In this document: positions 1 to 5,230 of the stretch, piece by piece
Numbering within the stretch: position 1 is the first letter of the stretch
Layout of the letters: each line of letters starts with the position of its first letter
From: Desulfohalobiaceae bacterium
Lineage (GTDB): Bacteria > Desulfobacterota > Desulfovibrionia > Desulfovibrionales > Desulfothermaceae
DNA: 5,254 nt
Assembly: GCA_021737525.1 (NCBI GenBank)
Contig: JAIPDU010000134.1
Span: 1 to 5,254 of the forward strand
Reading direction: 5' to 3'
Position numbers and translations under genes: made by a program
The notes under the pieces: model-generated
The model's database searches: none
What the model saw: only the letters and a program-made list of their open reading frames with translations
Told to the model about the DNA's origin: nothing

Positions 1-1
1 C

Positions 2-592
2 AGGGGGTTCGTCCTTCTGGATCACGGCGAGCAAGGGGTGGGAAACTTCCTCTCCCTCACCGGGGGCAAGCTCACCACCTATCGCCTCATGGCGGAGAAA
101 TGCGCGGACCGGATCTGCGACCTCCTGAACGTCGACGCCTCTTGCAGCACGCATCAGGAGCCCCTGCCCCGATCCGAAGACGGGGCGCTATTGGAGCACC
201 GCACCGCCCAGCGCATCGCAACGGGTACGGACCGGGCGGACGATCCGCTTCTCTGCGAGTGCGAGATGGTTTCCCGGAGCGACTTGAACCGAGTGGCGGA
301 GACATCCGCCAGGCAGCACCGCAGGCCGGATCTTGCCGCCCTCAGGCTCAGGAGCCGAATGGGCAAGGGGCCCTGCCAGGGAACATTCTGCAGCATCAGG
401 GTTCCCAAGTATCTCTTGGGCATAGGAGACAAATCGAATCAGGCGGAGTGGGTCGCGGGTTTCCTCCGGGAGCGCTGGAAAGGGGTGAGGCCGGTGCTCT
501 GGGGCGCTCAGCTGGCCCAGGCCGAGCTGACCCGGAGCATGCACTGCGGCTTTTTCAGCTTGGAGACACCCGGCAATCGAGGCGGGAAATGA
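2..592 (+). CDS. glpA: Anaerobic glycerol-3-phosphate dehydrogenase subunit A, C-terminal part (5' end outside window)
   Basis: This is the last 196 residues of a protein that is about 540 residues long in E. coli. It oxidises sn-glycerol-3-phosphate to dihydroxyacetone phosphate with FAD. The fragment begins near the end of the dehydrogenase domain, where the conserved stretch GGKLTTYRLMAEK (fragment residues about 21-33) is typical of GlpA/GlpD FAD-binding domains. A BFD-like [2Fe-2S] domain follows: a CEC pair (C85, C87) and, about 40 residues on, CQGTFC (C125, C130) supply four cysteines in the family spacing. The tail (about 155-185) has the WKGVRPVLWG and QLAQAELTR stretches usual at GlpA C-termini. 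The reading frame is open from base 2, so the start lies upstream. The stop overlaps the glpB start by 4 bp (ATGA), implying translational coupling. In the known complex GlpA is catalytic and passes electrons through GlpB and GlpC to menaquinone. The assignment is firm; the choice of electron acceptor here is inference. Confidence 0.93.
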   Translation, partial: RGFVLLDHGEQGVGNFLSLTGGKLTTYRLMAEKCADRICDLLNVDASCSTHQEPLPRSEDGALLEHRTAQRIATGTDRADDPLLCECEMVSRSDLNRVAETSARQHRRPDLAALRLRSRMGKGPCQGTFCSIRVPKYLLGIGDKSNQAEWVAGFLRERWKGVRPVLWGAQLAQAELTRSMHCGFFSLETPGNRGGK

Positions 593-1908
593 GCAAGGAG
601 CGCGCCATTGATGTGGACGTCGCGGTGATCGGCTGCGGCCTGGCAGGCCTCGCCGCAGCGCAGCGCGCCGCGGACAGGGGGTGTCGTGTCGCCATTGTCG
701 GCGCCTCCGGGGCAACGGACTTTTGCAGCGGTTTGTTCGACCTGCTGGGCGCCCTGCCCGGGGAGGAGTCCGCGCGCGAGGATCCCTGGCGGGCCCTACG
801 GGATCTGGGGGAGCGTTTTCCGGACCATCCGCTCAACAAGCCGGACGCGGAGGGCGTCGCCCGCGCCCTGGATAGCTTCTGCAGCGTGCTCGCGAGCCGG
901 GGAGTGCACTACACCGGCTACCGGAAGCAAAATGTTTTCCTTCCCACCCAGCTCGGCACGCTCCGGCCCACGTATCGCGTGCCCGCCACCATGTGGCCCG
1001 GCATCGAGGCGCGGGAAAAGAATACGCCCTGCCTGGTGCTGGATATGGAAGGGATGAAGGATTTCGACGCGGAGGGCATGCTTGCGGCGCTTGGCGGAGC
1101 CTGGACCGGGGCCCGGAGCGATTCCCTGACCCTCCCGGGTTATACTCGGGGCCGTGAGGCCAGGCCGCTCCTGCTCGCCCGGAGCCTGGAGAACGGTCGG
1201 AACCTCGGGGATCTGGCCCGGTCCGTCCGGGGCCTTCTCAGGAAGGGCGAAGCTGTCGGGCTTCCGGCAATACTGGGAGTCCACGATCCGGACGGGATCA
1301 AAAGGCGATTTCAGGAGATGGTCGGTGCTCCGGTTTTCGAGATCCCCACCCTGCCCAATCCCGTGCCCGCGACCCGAATCAGGGAAGCCCTGCACATCGC
1401 CTTCCGGGAAGAAGAGGCGATCAGGACCCTGATCCCCGGCCGTGTCCTGCAGGCCGAGGCACAGGGGGAGGATGATTTCCTGCTCCAGACGGACAGGGAG
1501 GAGCCGGAAGGGATGATCCGCTCATCCGCGGTCGTGCTCGCGAGCGGACGCTTCCTGGGCCACGGGCTGCAGGGGGAGCGAAGCGGAATCCGGGAACCCC
1601 TGTTCCGGTTGCCCGTGGCGCAGCCGGAGACCCGGAGCGCATGGCATCGCCCGGATCTTTTTGATCCCCGGGGACACGAAATCGATTCGGCAGGGATCGA
1701 GACGGACGCCTGGTTCAGGCCGGTGGACGGGAGAGGTCGGCTTATGTACAAGGGGCTCTACGCAGCAGGCTCCCTCCTGGCTCACGCGGACTGGATGCGC
1801 TTTAAGTGCGGCGCCGGGGTGTGCCTGGCCAGCGCCTGGAGGGCTGTGGAAGGGATCGCCGCAACCTTGGGCCTCAGCTCAGGGGAGGAAGGGGCCCGCC
1901 GCAAATGA
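589..1908 (+). CDS. glpB: Anaerobic glycerol-3-phosphate dehydrogenase subunit B (flavoprotein)
   Basis: A 439-residue protein, slightly longer than E. coli GlpB (about 419). It opens with a Rossmann dinucleotide-binding fold: VAVIGCGLAGLAAAQRAA (11-28, glycines 15, 17 and 20), then the strand CRVAIVGAS (32-40) and FCSGLFDLL (45-53), matching the FSSG-DLL region of GlpB. Other family signatures are QLGTLRPTYRVP in the first half (E. coli has PLGTLRSTW), AVVLASGRFLGHGL, GIREPLFRLPV, and the C-terminal LYAAGSLLAHADW followed by CGAGVC (C407, C412), corresponding to the GSVLGG...GCGGGVC end of the E. coli protein. GlpB binds FMN and relays electrons from GlpA. The ATG at 589 is chosen because GAGG lies at 579-582 with 6-nt spacing, the overlap with the glpA stop is the classic ATGA, and the Rossmann motif starts about 10 residues in. 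The same frame stays open further upstream, but that stretch lies over glpA in another frame. No glpC follows. Confidence 0.95.
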   Translation: MSKERAIDVDVAVIGCGLAGLAAAQRAADRGCRVAIVGASGATDFCSGLFDLLGALPGEESAREDPWRALRDLGERFPDHPLNKPDAEGVARALDSFCSVLASRGVHYTGYRKQNVFLPTQLGTLRPTYRVPATMWPGIEAREKNTPCLVLDMEGMKDFDAEGMLAALGGAWTGARSDSLTLPGYTRGREARPLLLARSLENGRNLGDLARSVRGLLRKGEAVGLPAILGVHDPDGIKRRFQEMVGAPVFEIPTLPNPVPATRIREALHIAFREEEAIRTLIPGRVLQAEAQGEDDFLLQTDREEPEGMIRSSAVVLASGRFLGHGLQGERSGIREPLFRLPVAQPETRSAWHRPDLFDPRGHEIDSAGIETDAWFRPVDGRGRLMYKGLYAAGSLLAHADWMRFKCGAGVCLASAWRAVEGIAATLGLSSGEEGARRK

Positions 1909-1928
1909 GGCGGTCTCTTGCGGCGGGC
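1894..1928. terminator. Perfect 11-bp inverted repeat around the glpB stop codon
   Basis: GCCCGCCGCAA (1894-1904) is repeated as its exact reverse complement TTGCGGCGGGC (1918-1928), leaving a 13-nt loop that contains most of the glpB TGA. In RNA from either strand this gives a very stable GC-rich hairpin. It lies between the 3' ends of two convergent genes, the expected place for a bidirectional terminator or an mRNA 3'-end stabiliser. There is no U-tract after it on either strand, so it is not a standard intrinsic terminator. Rho-assisted termination or exonuclease protection is equally possible. The structure is certain from the sequence; the function is inferred. Confidence 0.6.
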
Positions 1929-1954
1929 GTTGGCTCTGGCCATGTGTGAAGGAC

Positions 1955-1974
1955 ACCAGTCACCACCAGTCACC
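1955..1974. repeat. Perfect 10-bp tandem duplication at the 3' end of the small minus-strand gene
   Basis: ACCAGTCACC occurs twice head to tail (1955-1964 and 1965-1974). On the minus strand the copies cover the last codons of the small gene (Gly-Asp-Trp-Trp-stop) and its TGA at 1962-1960. Because the unit is not a multiple of three, having one or two copies changes the reading frame and therefore where the protein ends. Confidence 0.85.
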
Positions 1975-2184
1975 GGGCTCCCGGCGCATGGTTGCGTCCA
2001 GCTCCTCGCTGATGGCGACTGCGAACATCTTTTCCCCTTCCTGAACATTGACGTTTCTTTCCGGATCAAAGCCCAGATCCAGGGCCACGTTCTGCCAGTG
2101 CCTGGACACGCTTTCCACTGCCTCTTTGGCGTCCTGCTCGGTGTTTTCGGTCCGGAAAAAACGGTTGACTGTAATCCAGCTCAT
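1960..2184 (-). CDS. Small conserved-looking protein of unknown function (74 aa)
   Basis: I do not recognise the family. The protein starts MSWITVNRFFRTEN and ends REPGDWW. The ATG at 2184 is chosen because on the minus strand a strong AGGAGG lies 7 nt upstream (2192-2197). The open frame extends 19 codons further, but that part is low-complexity, spans the Shine-Dalgarno site and has no ribosome site of its own. It has no signal peptide, membrane segment or cysteine. The composition is acidic and looks soluble: a short strand-like start (WITVNRFF, 3-10), a probable amphipathic helix around EQDAKEAVESVSRHWQNVAL (16-35) and a strand-like KMFAVAISEEL (51-61). It converges on glpB with 51 bp between the stops and is preceded by a good promoter candidate, so it is probably a single-gene unit. 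A real gene is supported by the ribosome site, the promoter and the sensible protein composition; no function can be assigned. Confidence 0.7.
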   Translation of the reverse strand: MSWITVNRFFRTENTEQDAKEAVESVSRHWQNVALDLGFDPERNVNVQEGEKMFAVAISEELDATMRREPGDWW

Positions 2185-2191
2185 GCCACAA

Positions 2192-2197
2192 CCTCCT
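2192..2197 (-). promoter_or_regulatory. Shine-Dalgarno site deciding the start of the small minus-strand gene
   Basis: Read on the minus strand this is AGGAGG (part of AAGGAGG), followed by 7 nt and then ATG at 2184. It is the best ribosome site in the window and is the reason for rejecting the upstream in-frame start. Confidence 0.75.
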
Positions 2198-2303
2198 TGT
2201 TCGTGTTCCTGTCCTCCAGGGGGACTCCCTTCCTCCGGCAACGGGGACGGATGGAGATTTCGGTCCTTTGGGTCCGAACCAAAGCAGAGGAAGTCCCTAC
2301 CAT

Positions 2304-2332
2304 ATCTTCGTCTGTTGCGCGGTTTGTGTCAA
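2304..2332 (-). promoter_or_regulatory. Candidate sigma-70 promoter for the small minus-strand gene
   Basis: On the minus strand a consensus -35 box TTGACA (2332-2327) is followed after 17 nt by GAAGAT (2309-2304), which matches three of six bases of TATAAT including the A and T at positions 5 and 6. A second possible -10, TATGGT, lies a few bases further downstream at a less favourable spacing. Transcription would begin near 2297, giving a leader of about 110 nt before the ATG at 2184. The -35 is perfect and the -10 is weak, so this is a reasonable but unproven promoter. Confidence 0.45.
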
Positions 2333-2459
2333 TCGGGGCGGTGAATTGCAAGCGCCCGGGGGGCGAAATTGTTTTCTCGGGCCAAGGGTGCTAGCCTTTT
2401 CCGCATCGCCAAGGCAGGCATCGAGCCATCAATTTGTGACCAGTGAGGAAATAGGAGGC

Positions 2460-3371
2460 ATGCAGACGCGATCCGCGGAGGTGTCCACACCAGCTTCTCC
2501 CCATGCGCGTGCGAAAGGGCTGTTCATGACCATGCTGGGGGCCTTCTGCTTTGCCCTGGTCCCCATATGGGTCCGATCCATAGAGGCCTACTCCTCCATG
2601 GGGATTGTCTTCTTCCGGGCCCTCATCGGACTCGTTCCCCTGTCCTTGTGGGTCCTGCGGACAGCAGGCGGACGGCAAGAAGTAACCCTGACCTGGCTGA
2701 GCCGGAGACAGCGCTTGGTGCTGCTCGGGGTGGGACTTTCCATGTGCGGCACGGCGACAACCTACTATCTGGGGATCATGAACACCTCGGTGGCCAAAGC
2801 GGTTGTGCTGCACTACACAGCCCCGCTCTGGGTGGCCATATTGAGCCCGCTGGTGCTGGGAGAGAAGAACGCCCCGCTGACCTGGTTCGCAGTTGCAGCG
2901 GGGCTGTTGGGCATCGGCCTGATAGCGGAGCCCTCGAGCCTGCTCGGAGGAGGACGGCAGGAGCTTCTGGGGGTGGGCAGCGCCTTTTTCTCCGGCATAT
3001 GCCTGGCCGGCGTCTTCCTCTTCGGCCGGTTTCTGGCCGGGGGGCTGTCCTCGCCGGTATGCACCCTGTGGGGCAGCCTGATCGTGGTGCTGATCCTTCT
3101 GCCCTGGGGGGTCTCCGTCCCCGAGGGCCACTTTTGGATGAACCTGCCCTTTCTGGTGCTTCTGGGGACTGTTTCCCTGGTCTTGCCCTATACCCTCTTT
3201 TTTCAGGGCCAGAAACACATCCCCGCCCAAGCCGCGTCAATGGCCGCTCTGTTCGAGCCGGTCTGCGGCATTGCCATAGGTTTTCTTGTTTTCGGGGAGC
3301 AGCTTACGCTTGCGGGATCCGTGGGCGCGGCCATAGTGCTTTTCAGCATCTATCTCGCCAGTTGCCGCTAG
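2460..3371 (+). CDS. EamA-family (DMT superfamily) membrane transporter
   Basis: A 303-residue protein of the usual length for the ten-helix drug/metabolite transporter superfamily, with two EamA repeats. The first runs from about 21 to 157 and closes with VVLHYTAPLWVAILSPLVLGEK (115-136), the typical end-of-repeat helices with a GE before the loop. The second runs from about 168 to 300 and has the matching MAALFEPVCGIAIG and FLVFGEQLTLAG (261-286). The hydrophobic segments fit ten helices in the cytoplasmic membrane. Members export amino acids, metabolites or drugs; the substrate cannot be told from sequence. The start at 2460 gives a short polar N-terminus before the first helix. AGGAGG (2453-2458) ends only 1 nt before the ATG, unusually close, while GAGG at 2445-2448 has an 11-nt spacing. 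An in-frame GTG at 2436 and the ATG at residue 23 are less likely alternatives. No partner gene is adjacent; it probably forms its own unit. Confidence 0.9.
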   Translation: MQTRSAEVSTPASPHARAKGLFMTMLGAFCFALVPIWVRSIEAYSSMGIVFFRALIGLVPLSLWVLRTAGGRQEVTLTWLSRRQRLVLLGVGLSMCGTATTYYLGIMNTSVAKAVVLHYTAPLWVAILSPLVLGEKNAPLTWFAVAAGLLGIGLIAEPSSLLGGGRQELLGVGSAFFSGICLAGVFLFGRFLAGGLSSPVCTLWGSLIVVLILLPWGVSVPEGHFWMNLPFLVLLGTVSLVLPYTLFFQGQKHIPAQAASMAALFEPVCGIAIGFLVFGEQLTLAGSVGAAIVLFSIYLASCR

Positions 3372-3525
3372 GGAAACGGGCGCGCGGCAGGGCTCACCTG
3401 AAGTGAATGCCCCCGAAAGGACCAGGGGCCAGGACGGAGAATCATCTGCAGGTCCTTGCGTGGAGCTTGGCCTCAAACGGGTTTCCCGGTGGCTTCTCCC
3501 GGGATAAAGACAAGGATGCGACGCG
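3372..3525 (+). other. Intergenic leader region before the ZIP-like gene
   Basis: This 154-bp gap has no convincing gene. It has possible RNA folding: AAGGACC (3417-3423) can pair with GGTCCTT (3451-3457) around a 27-nt loop, and TGCCGC at the end of the upstream gene (3363-3368) can pair with GCGGCA (3384-3389). Neither is followed by a U-tract, so I see no intrinsic terminator. No strong promoter boxes and no riboswitch class were recognised. The ribosome site AAGGA (3512-3516) sits 9 nt before the next ATG. Confidence 0.4.
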
Positions 3526-4236
3526 ATGGATCAGCTCGGCCTCATCCTCGGATTGTCCTGGCTTGCCGGATTCACCGCCTTTCTGGGCAGCATCGCCGCG
3601 CGCTGGGAGGGATCCGCGGATACGACAGGAAAACAGGAGCTCATTCACGGGATTGTGGCCCTGGGCGGGGGGATCCTCGTCGCGGCGGTGGCCTTCGCCC
3701 TTGCGCCGACAGCGATTTCCGCCCTGGGACCGACAGGGCTCACCGGCACCTTCTGTCTGGGAGGGATCATCTTTTGCATTCTGGACATCCGGATCAGCAG
3801 GGCCGGAGGAAGCAAGGCCCAGTTCATGGCCATGATTATGGACTTTTTCCCGGAGGCAATTTCCCTGGGGGCGGTATTCGGACACAACCGCGGCATGGGC
3901 CTGCTGCTGGCCGCATTTATCGCGGCTCAGAACCTGCCCGAGGGGTTCAACTCCTACCGGGAGATCACCTCCTCCGGAGTCAAGCCGCGCAGCGCGCTGG
4001 CGGCCCTGTTCTTGATCAGCTTTCTCGGTCCCCTCGCAGCGTGCTCGGGGTATTTTTTCCTGCAGGACAAGCCGGCATGGACAGCCGGCATCATGAGCTT
4101 TGCCGCAGGGGGGATCCTCTATCTCATCTTTCAGGACATCGCTCCCCAGAGCCGGATGGAGCGGCACTGGACTCCTCCCCTGGGGGCGGTTCTGGGTTTT
4201 GCCATCGGGATGGTGGGGCATCAGTTGATCGGATGA
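3526..4236 (+). CDS. ZIP-like metal transporter with atypical metal-site motifs
   Basis: A 236-residue, highly hydrophobic protein with the layout of ZIP transporters (about eight helices): helix 1 at about 5-25, helix 2 at about 42-62 (VALGGGILVAAVAFALAP), then a short helix and a loop (SRAGGSKAQ, 91-99) much shorter than in eukaryotic ZIPs. Helix 4 carries MDFFPEAISLG (105-115) where typical members have HNxPEG. Helix 5 carries AAQNLPEGFNSY (133-144), a good match to the second ZIP motif. Helix 6 has SFLGPLAA (165-172), with glycine where a glutamate is usual. Helix 7 has AAGGILYLIFQDIAPQ (193-208), again ZIP-like. ZIP proteins move divalent metals (Zn, Fe, Mn and others) into the cytoplasm. 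The substitutions suggest an altered site or a different substrate. ATG 3526 is supported by AAGGA at 9-nt spacing. The gene lies 52 bp before an unknown membrane protein gene on the same strand, probably one operon. The fold assignment is good; substrate and direction are unknown. Confidence 0.8.
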   Translation: MDQLGLILGLSWLAGFTAFLGSIAARWEGSADTTGKQELIHGIVALGGGILVAAVAFALAPTAISALGPTGLTGTFCLGGIIFCILDIRISRAGGSKAQFMAMIMDFFPEAISLGAVFGHNRGMGLLLAAFIAAQNLPEGFNSYREITSSGVKPRSALAALFLISFLGPLAACSGYFFLQDKPAWTAGIMSFAAGGILYLIFQDIAPQSRMERHWTPPLGAVLGFAIGMVGHQLIG

Positions 4237-4247
4237 TTCCAGGCTCA

Positions 4248-4286
4248 TTTTCCTTGGGAAAGGAATCCTTGCAGCAGGAAAAGGAT
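4248..4286 (+). promoter_or_regulatory. Possible alternative stems masking the ribosome site of the downstream membrane gene
   Basis: In the gap between the ZIP-like gene and the next gene, the purine-rich ribosome site (AGGAAAAGGAT, 4276-4286) has nearby complements. ATCCTT (4265-4270) pairs with AAGGAT (4281-4286) around a 10-nt loop, and TTTTCCT (4248-4254) pairs with AGGAAAA (4276-4282). A competing stem, TTCCTT (4250-4255) with AAGGAA (4260-4265) around GGGA, would free the ribosome site. All stems are short (6-7 bp) and A/U-rich in part, so this may be chance from a purine/pyrimidine-rich spacer. Confidence 0.25.
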
Positions 4287-4288
4287 CG

Positions 4289-5155
4289 ATGTTTAAAGGC
4301 ATGATGAACCGCGCTTGCGAATGGAGCCACCTCGTCTTCGACGAGCTGCACTACATCTGGGAGTGCAAGAAGACCCAGAACGTGGTGAACACGGTGCTGT
4401 TGGTCTTCTTTGTGCTCCTGCTCGGGGTCATCGAGCTCAAGCGGAACAGTATTCTGCCAGCGGGCTTTCTGCCCGATCTGCCCACCAATCCTTTCTACGC
4501 CGTGTACCTGACCTTTTCCCTGCTCCTGGTGGTGGAGGTCATCAATCTCATCTTCGTCGTGCCGGCCTCGGTTTCCCGTTCCGTGGGCAAGCAGCTGGAA
4601 ATCCTGATCCTTTACTTCCTGCGCAACGCCTTCAAGGAGCTCATCCACTTCACCGAGCCCATCCGCCTCACAGGCCACATCGAACCGCTGCTGCGCATCG
4701 GTGCCTACGGACTGGGGGCCCTGCTTATCTTCATCTGCGTCAGCTACTACTACCGGCAGCAGCTCAAGAGACAGAAATCCCAAGCCGAGGGCATCCGGAT
4801 CTTCCATTTCGTTGGGGCCAAGAAGGCGGTGGGCCTGATGCTGCTGCTTGTCTTCCTGATTCTGGGGGGATACAATGGCGTCGCCGTGATTCGGGGCTTC
4901 GAGGGTGTGGAGTTCTTCGCCGAATTCTTCACCATCCTCGTCTTCAGCGACATCCTGCTCGTTCTCATTTCCCAGCCCTTTTTCCCCCGCTTCAACGATA
5001 TATTCCGCAATTCCGGATATGCCGTGGCCACGCTGCTCATGCGCCTGAGCATGACCGGCTCCGGCTATATCGACGTGGTCATCGGCGTGGGAGCCGCGCT
5101 TTTCGCCCTGCTCCTGGCCTATGCCTACAGGAAGAACGTCCAGGCCCTGCGTTGA
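4289..5155 (+). CDS. Polytopic membrane protein of unknown function (288 aa)
   Basis: I do not recognise this as a named family. The protein has a roughly 30-residue polar, aromatic-rich N-terminus (EWSHLVFDELHYIWECKK, 11-28) and then about six membrane segments: about 32-50, 70-92, 134-155, 178-200, 208-230 and 260-280. Two amphipathic stretches could be re-entrant or surface helices: VGKQLEILILYFLRNAFKEL (99-118), which carries spaced charges, and DIFRNSGYAVATLLMRLSM (237-255). There is no signal peptide, ATP-binding motif or metal-ligand cluster. The layout recalls a channel or transporter core, but that is impression only. The ATG at 4289 has AAGGA (4281-4285) only 3 nt upstream; methionines at residues 5 and 6 (4301, 4304) are alternatives with the site at a longer distance. 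It follows the ZIP-like gene by 52 bp on the same strand with no terminator between, suggesting co-transcription. The stop TGA (5153-5155) is followed within 4 bp by the heptamer array. Confidence 0.8.
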   Translation: MFKGMMNRACEWSHLVFDELHYIWECKKTQNVVNTVLLVFFVLLLGVIELKRNSILPAGFLPDLPTNPFYAVYLTFSLLLVVEVINLIFVVPASVSRSVGKQLEILILYFLRNAFKELIHFTEPIRLTGHIEPLLRIGAYGLGALLIFICVSYYYRQQLKRQKSQAEGIRIFHFVGAKKAVGLMLLLVFLILGGYNGVAVIRGFEGVEFFAEFFTILVFSDILLVLISQPFFPRFNDIFRNSGYAVATLLMRLSMTGSGYIDVVIGVGAALFALLLAYAYRKNVQALR

Positions 5156-5159
5156 AGCC

Positions 5160-5230
5160 GGAGGTCGGAGGTCGGAGGTCGGAGGTCGGAGGTCGGAGAT
5201 CGGAGGTCGGAGGTCGGTCGGAAGTCGGAG
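5160..5230. repeat. Tandem array of a 7-bp unit, GGAGGTC
   Basis: Eight head-to-tail units begin at 5160, 5167, 5174, 5181, 5188, 5195, 5202 and 5209. Seven are identical and the sixth is GGAGATC. After 5215 the array degenerates into GGTC (5216-5219), GGAAGTC (5220-5226) and a final GGAG (5227-5230). One strand is strongly purine-rich and the GG pairs are regularly spaced. It starts 4 bp after the stop of the upstream gene, so length changes would not alter that protein. The unit is not a multiple of three and its copy number could change by slippage; whether the array lies upstream of another gene cannot be seen because the window ends at 5254. Confidence 0.95.

Larger units (their letters stand above)
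2185..2459. other. Divergent intergenic region between the small gene and the EamA transporter gene
   Basis: This 275-bp stretch separates two divergently transcribed genes. It holds the minus-strand promoter candidate and the ribosome site described separately. On the plus strand there is a short GC hairpin, CGCCC-GGG-GGGCG (2353-2365), followed by AAATTGTTTT. It resembles a weak intrinsic terminator or attenuator ahead of the transporter gene. A weak plus-strand promoter can be drawn from TTGTTT (2369-2374), 17 nt, then TAGCCT (2392-2397), with three of six matches in each box. No protein-coding signal was seen on either strand. Confidence 0.5.

Noticed and set aside
100..588. In-frame upstream extension of glpB, giving a 602-residue frame
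   Set aside because: The extension lies over glpA in another frame, is arginine/proline/glycine-rich like a GC-rich shadow, and the GlpB Rossmann motif starts just after the ATG at 589, which has a good ribosome site.
2268..2459. Upstream extension of the EamA transporter to 367 residues
   Set aside because: The added residues are not membrane-like or family-like, and the region holds a hairpin and promoter-like sequences; the family length fits a start at 2460.
2391..3230. 279-residue minus-strand open frame over the transporter gene
   Set aside because: It is antisense to a clear EamA gene and its translation is rich in Q, G, H and P, as expected from the complement of a hydrophobic GC-rich gene.
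3372..3525. Metal-responsive riboswitch ahead of the ZIP-like gene
   Set aside because: Only short, isolated complementary segments were found and no known riboswitch core was recognised.
3442..4302. 286-residue minus-strand open frame over the ZIP-like gene
   Set aside because: It is antisense to a gene with clear ZIP motifs, has no recognisable domain and a shadow-like composition.
3456..4304. 282-residue plus-strand open frame overlapping the ZIP-like gene in another frame
   Set aside because: The translation is G/R/H-rich without membrane segments, whereas the frame starting at 3526 gives a coherent transporter.
4124..4807. 227-residue minus-strand open frame over the unknown membrane gene
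   Set aside because: The composition (many D, E, Q, H) is the mirror of a hydrophobic sense gene, and the plus-strand frame gives a convincing polytopic protein.
5160..5230. CRISPR array
   Set aside because: The units are 7 bp and contiguous, with no spacers; it is a simple tandem repeat.
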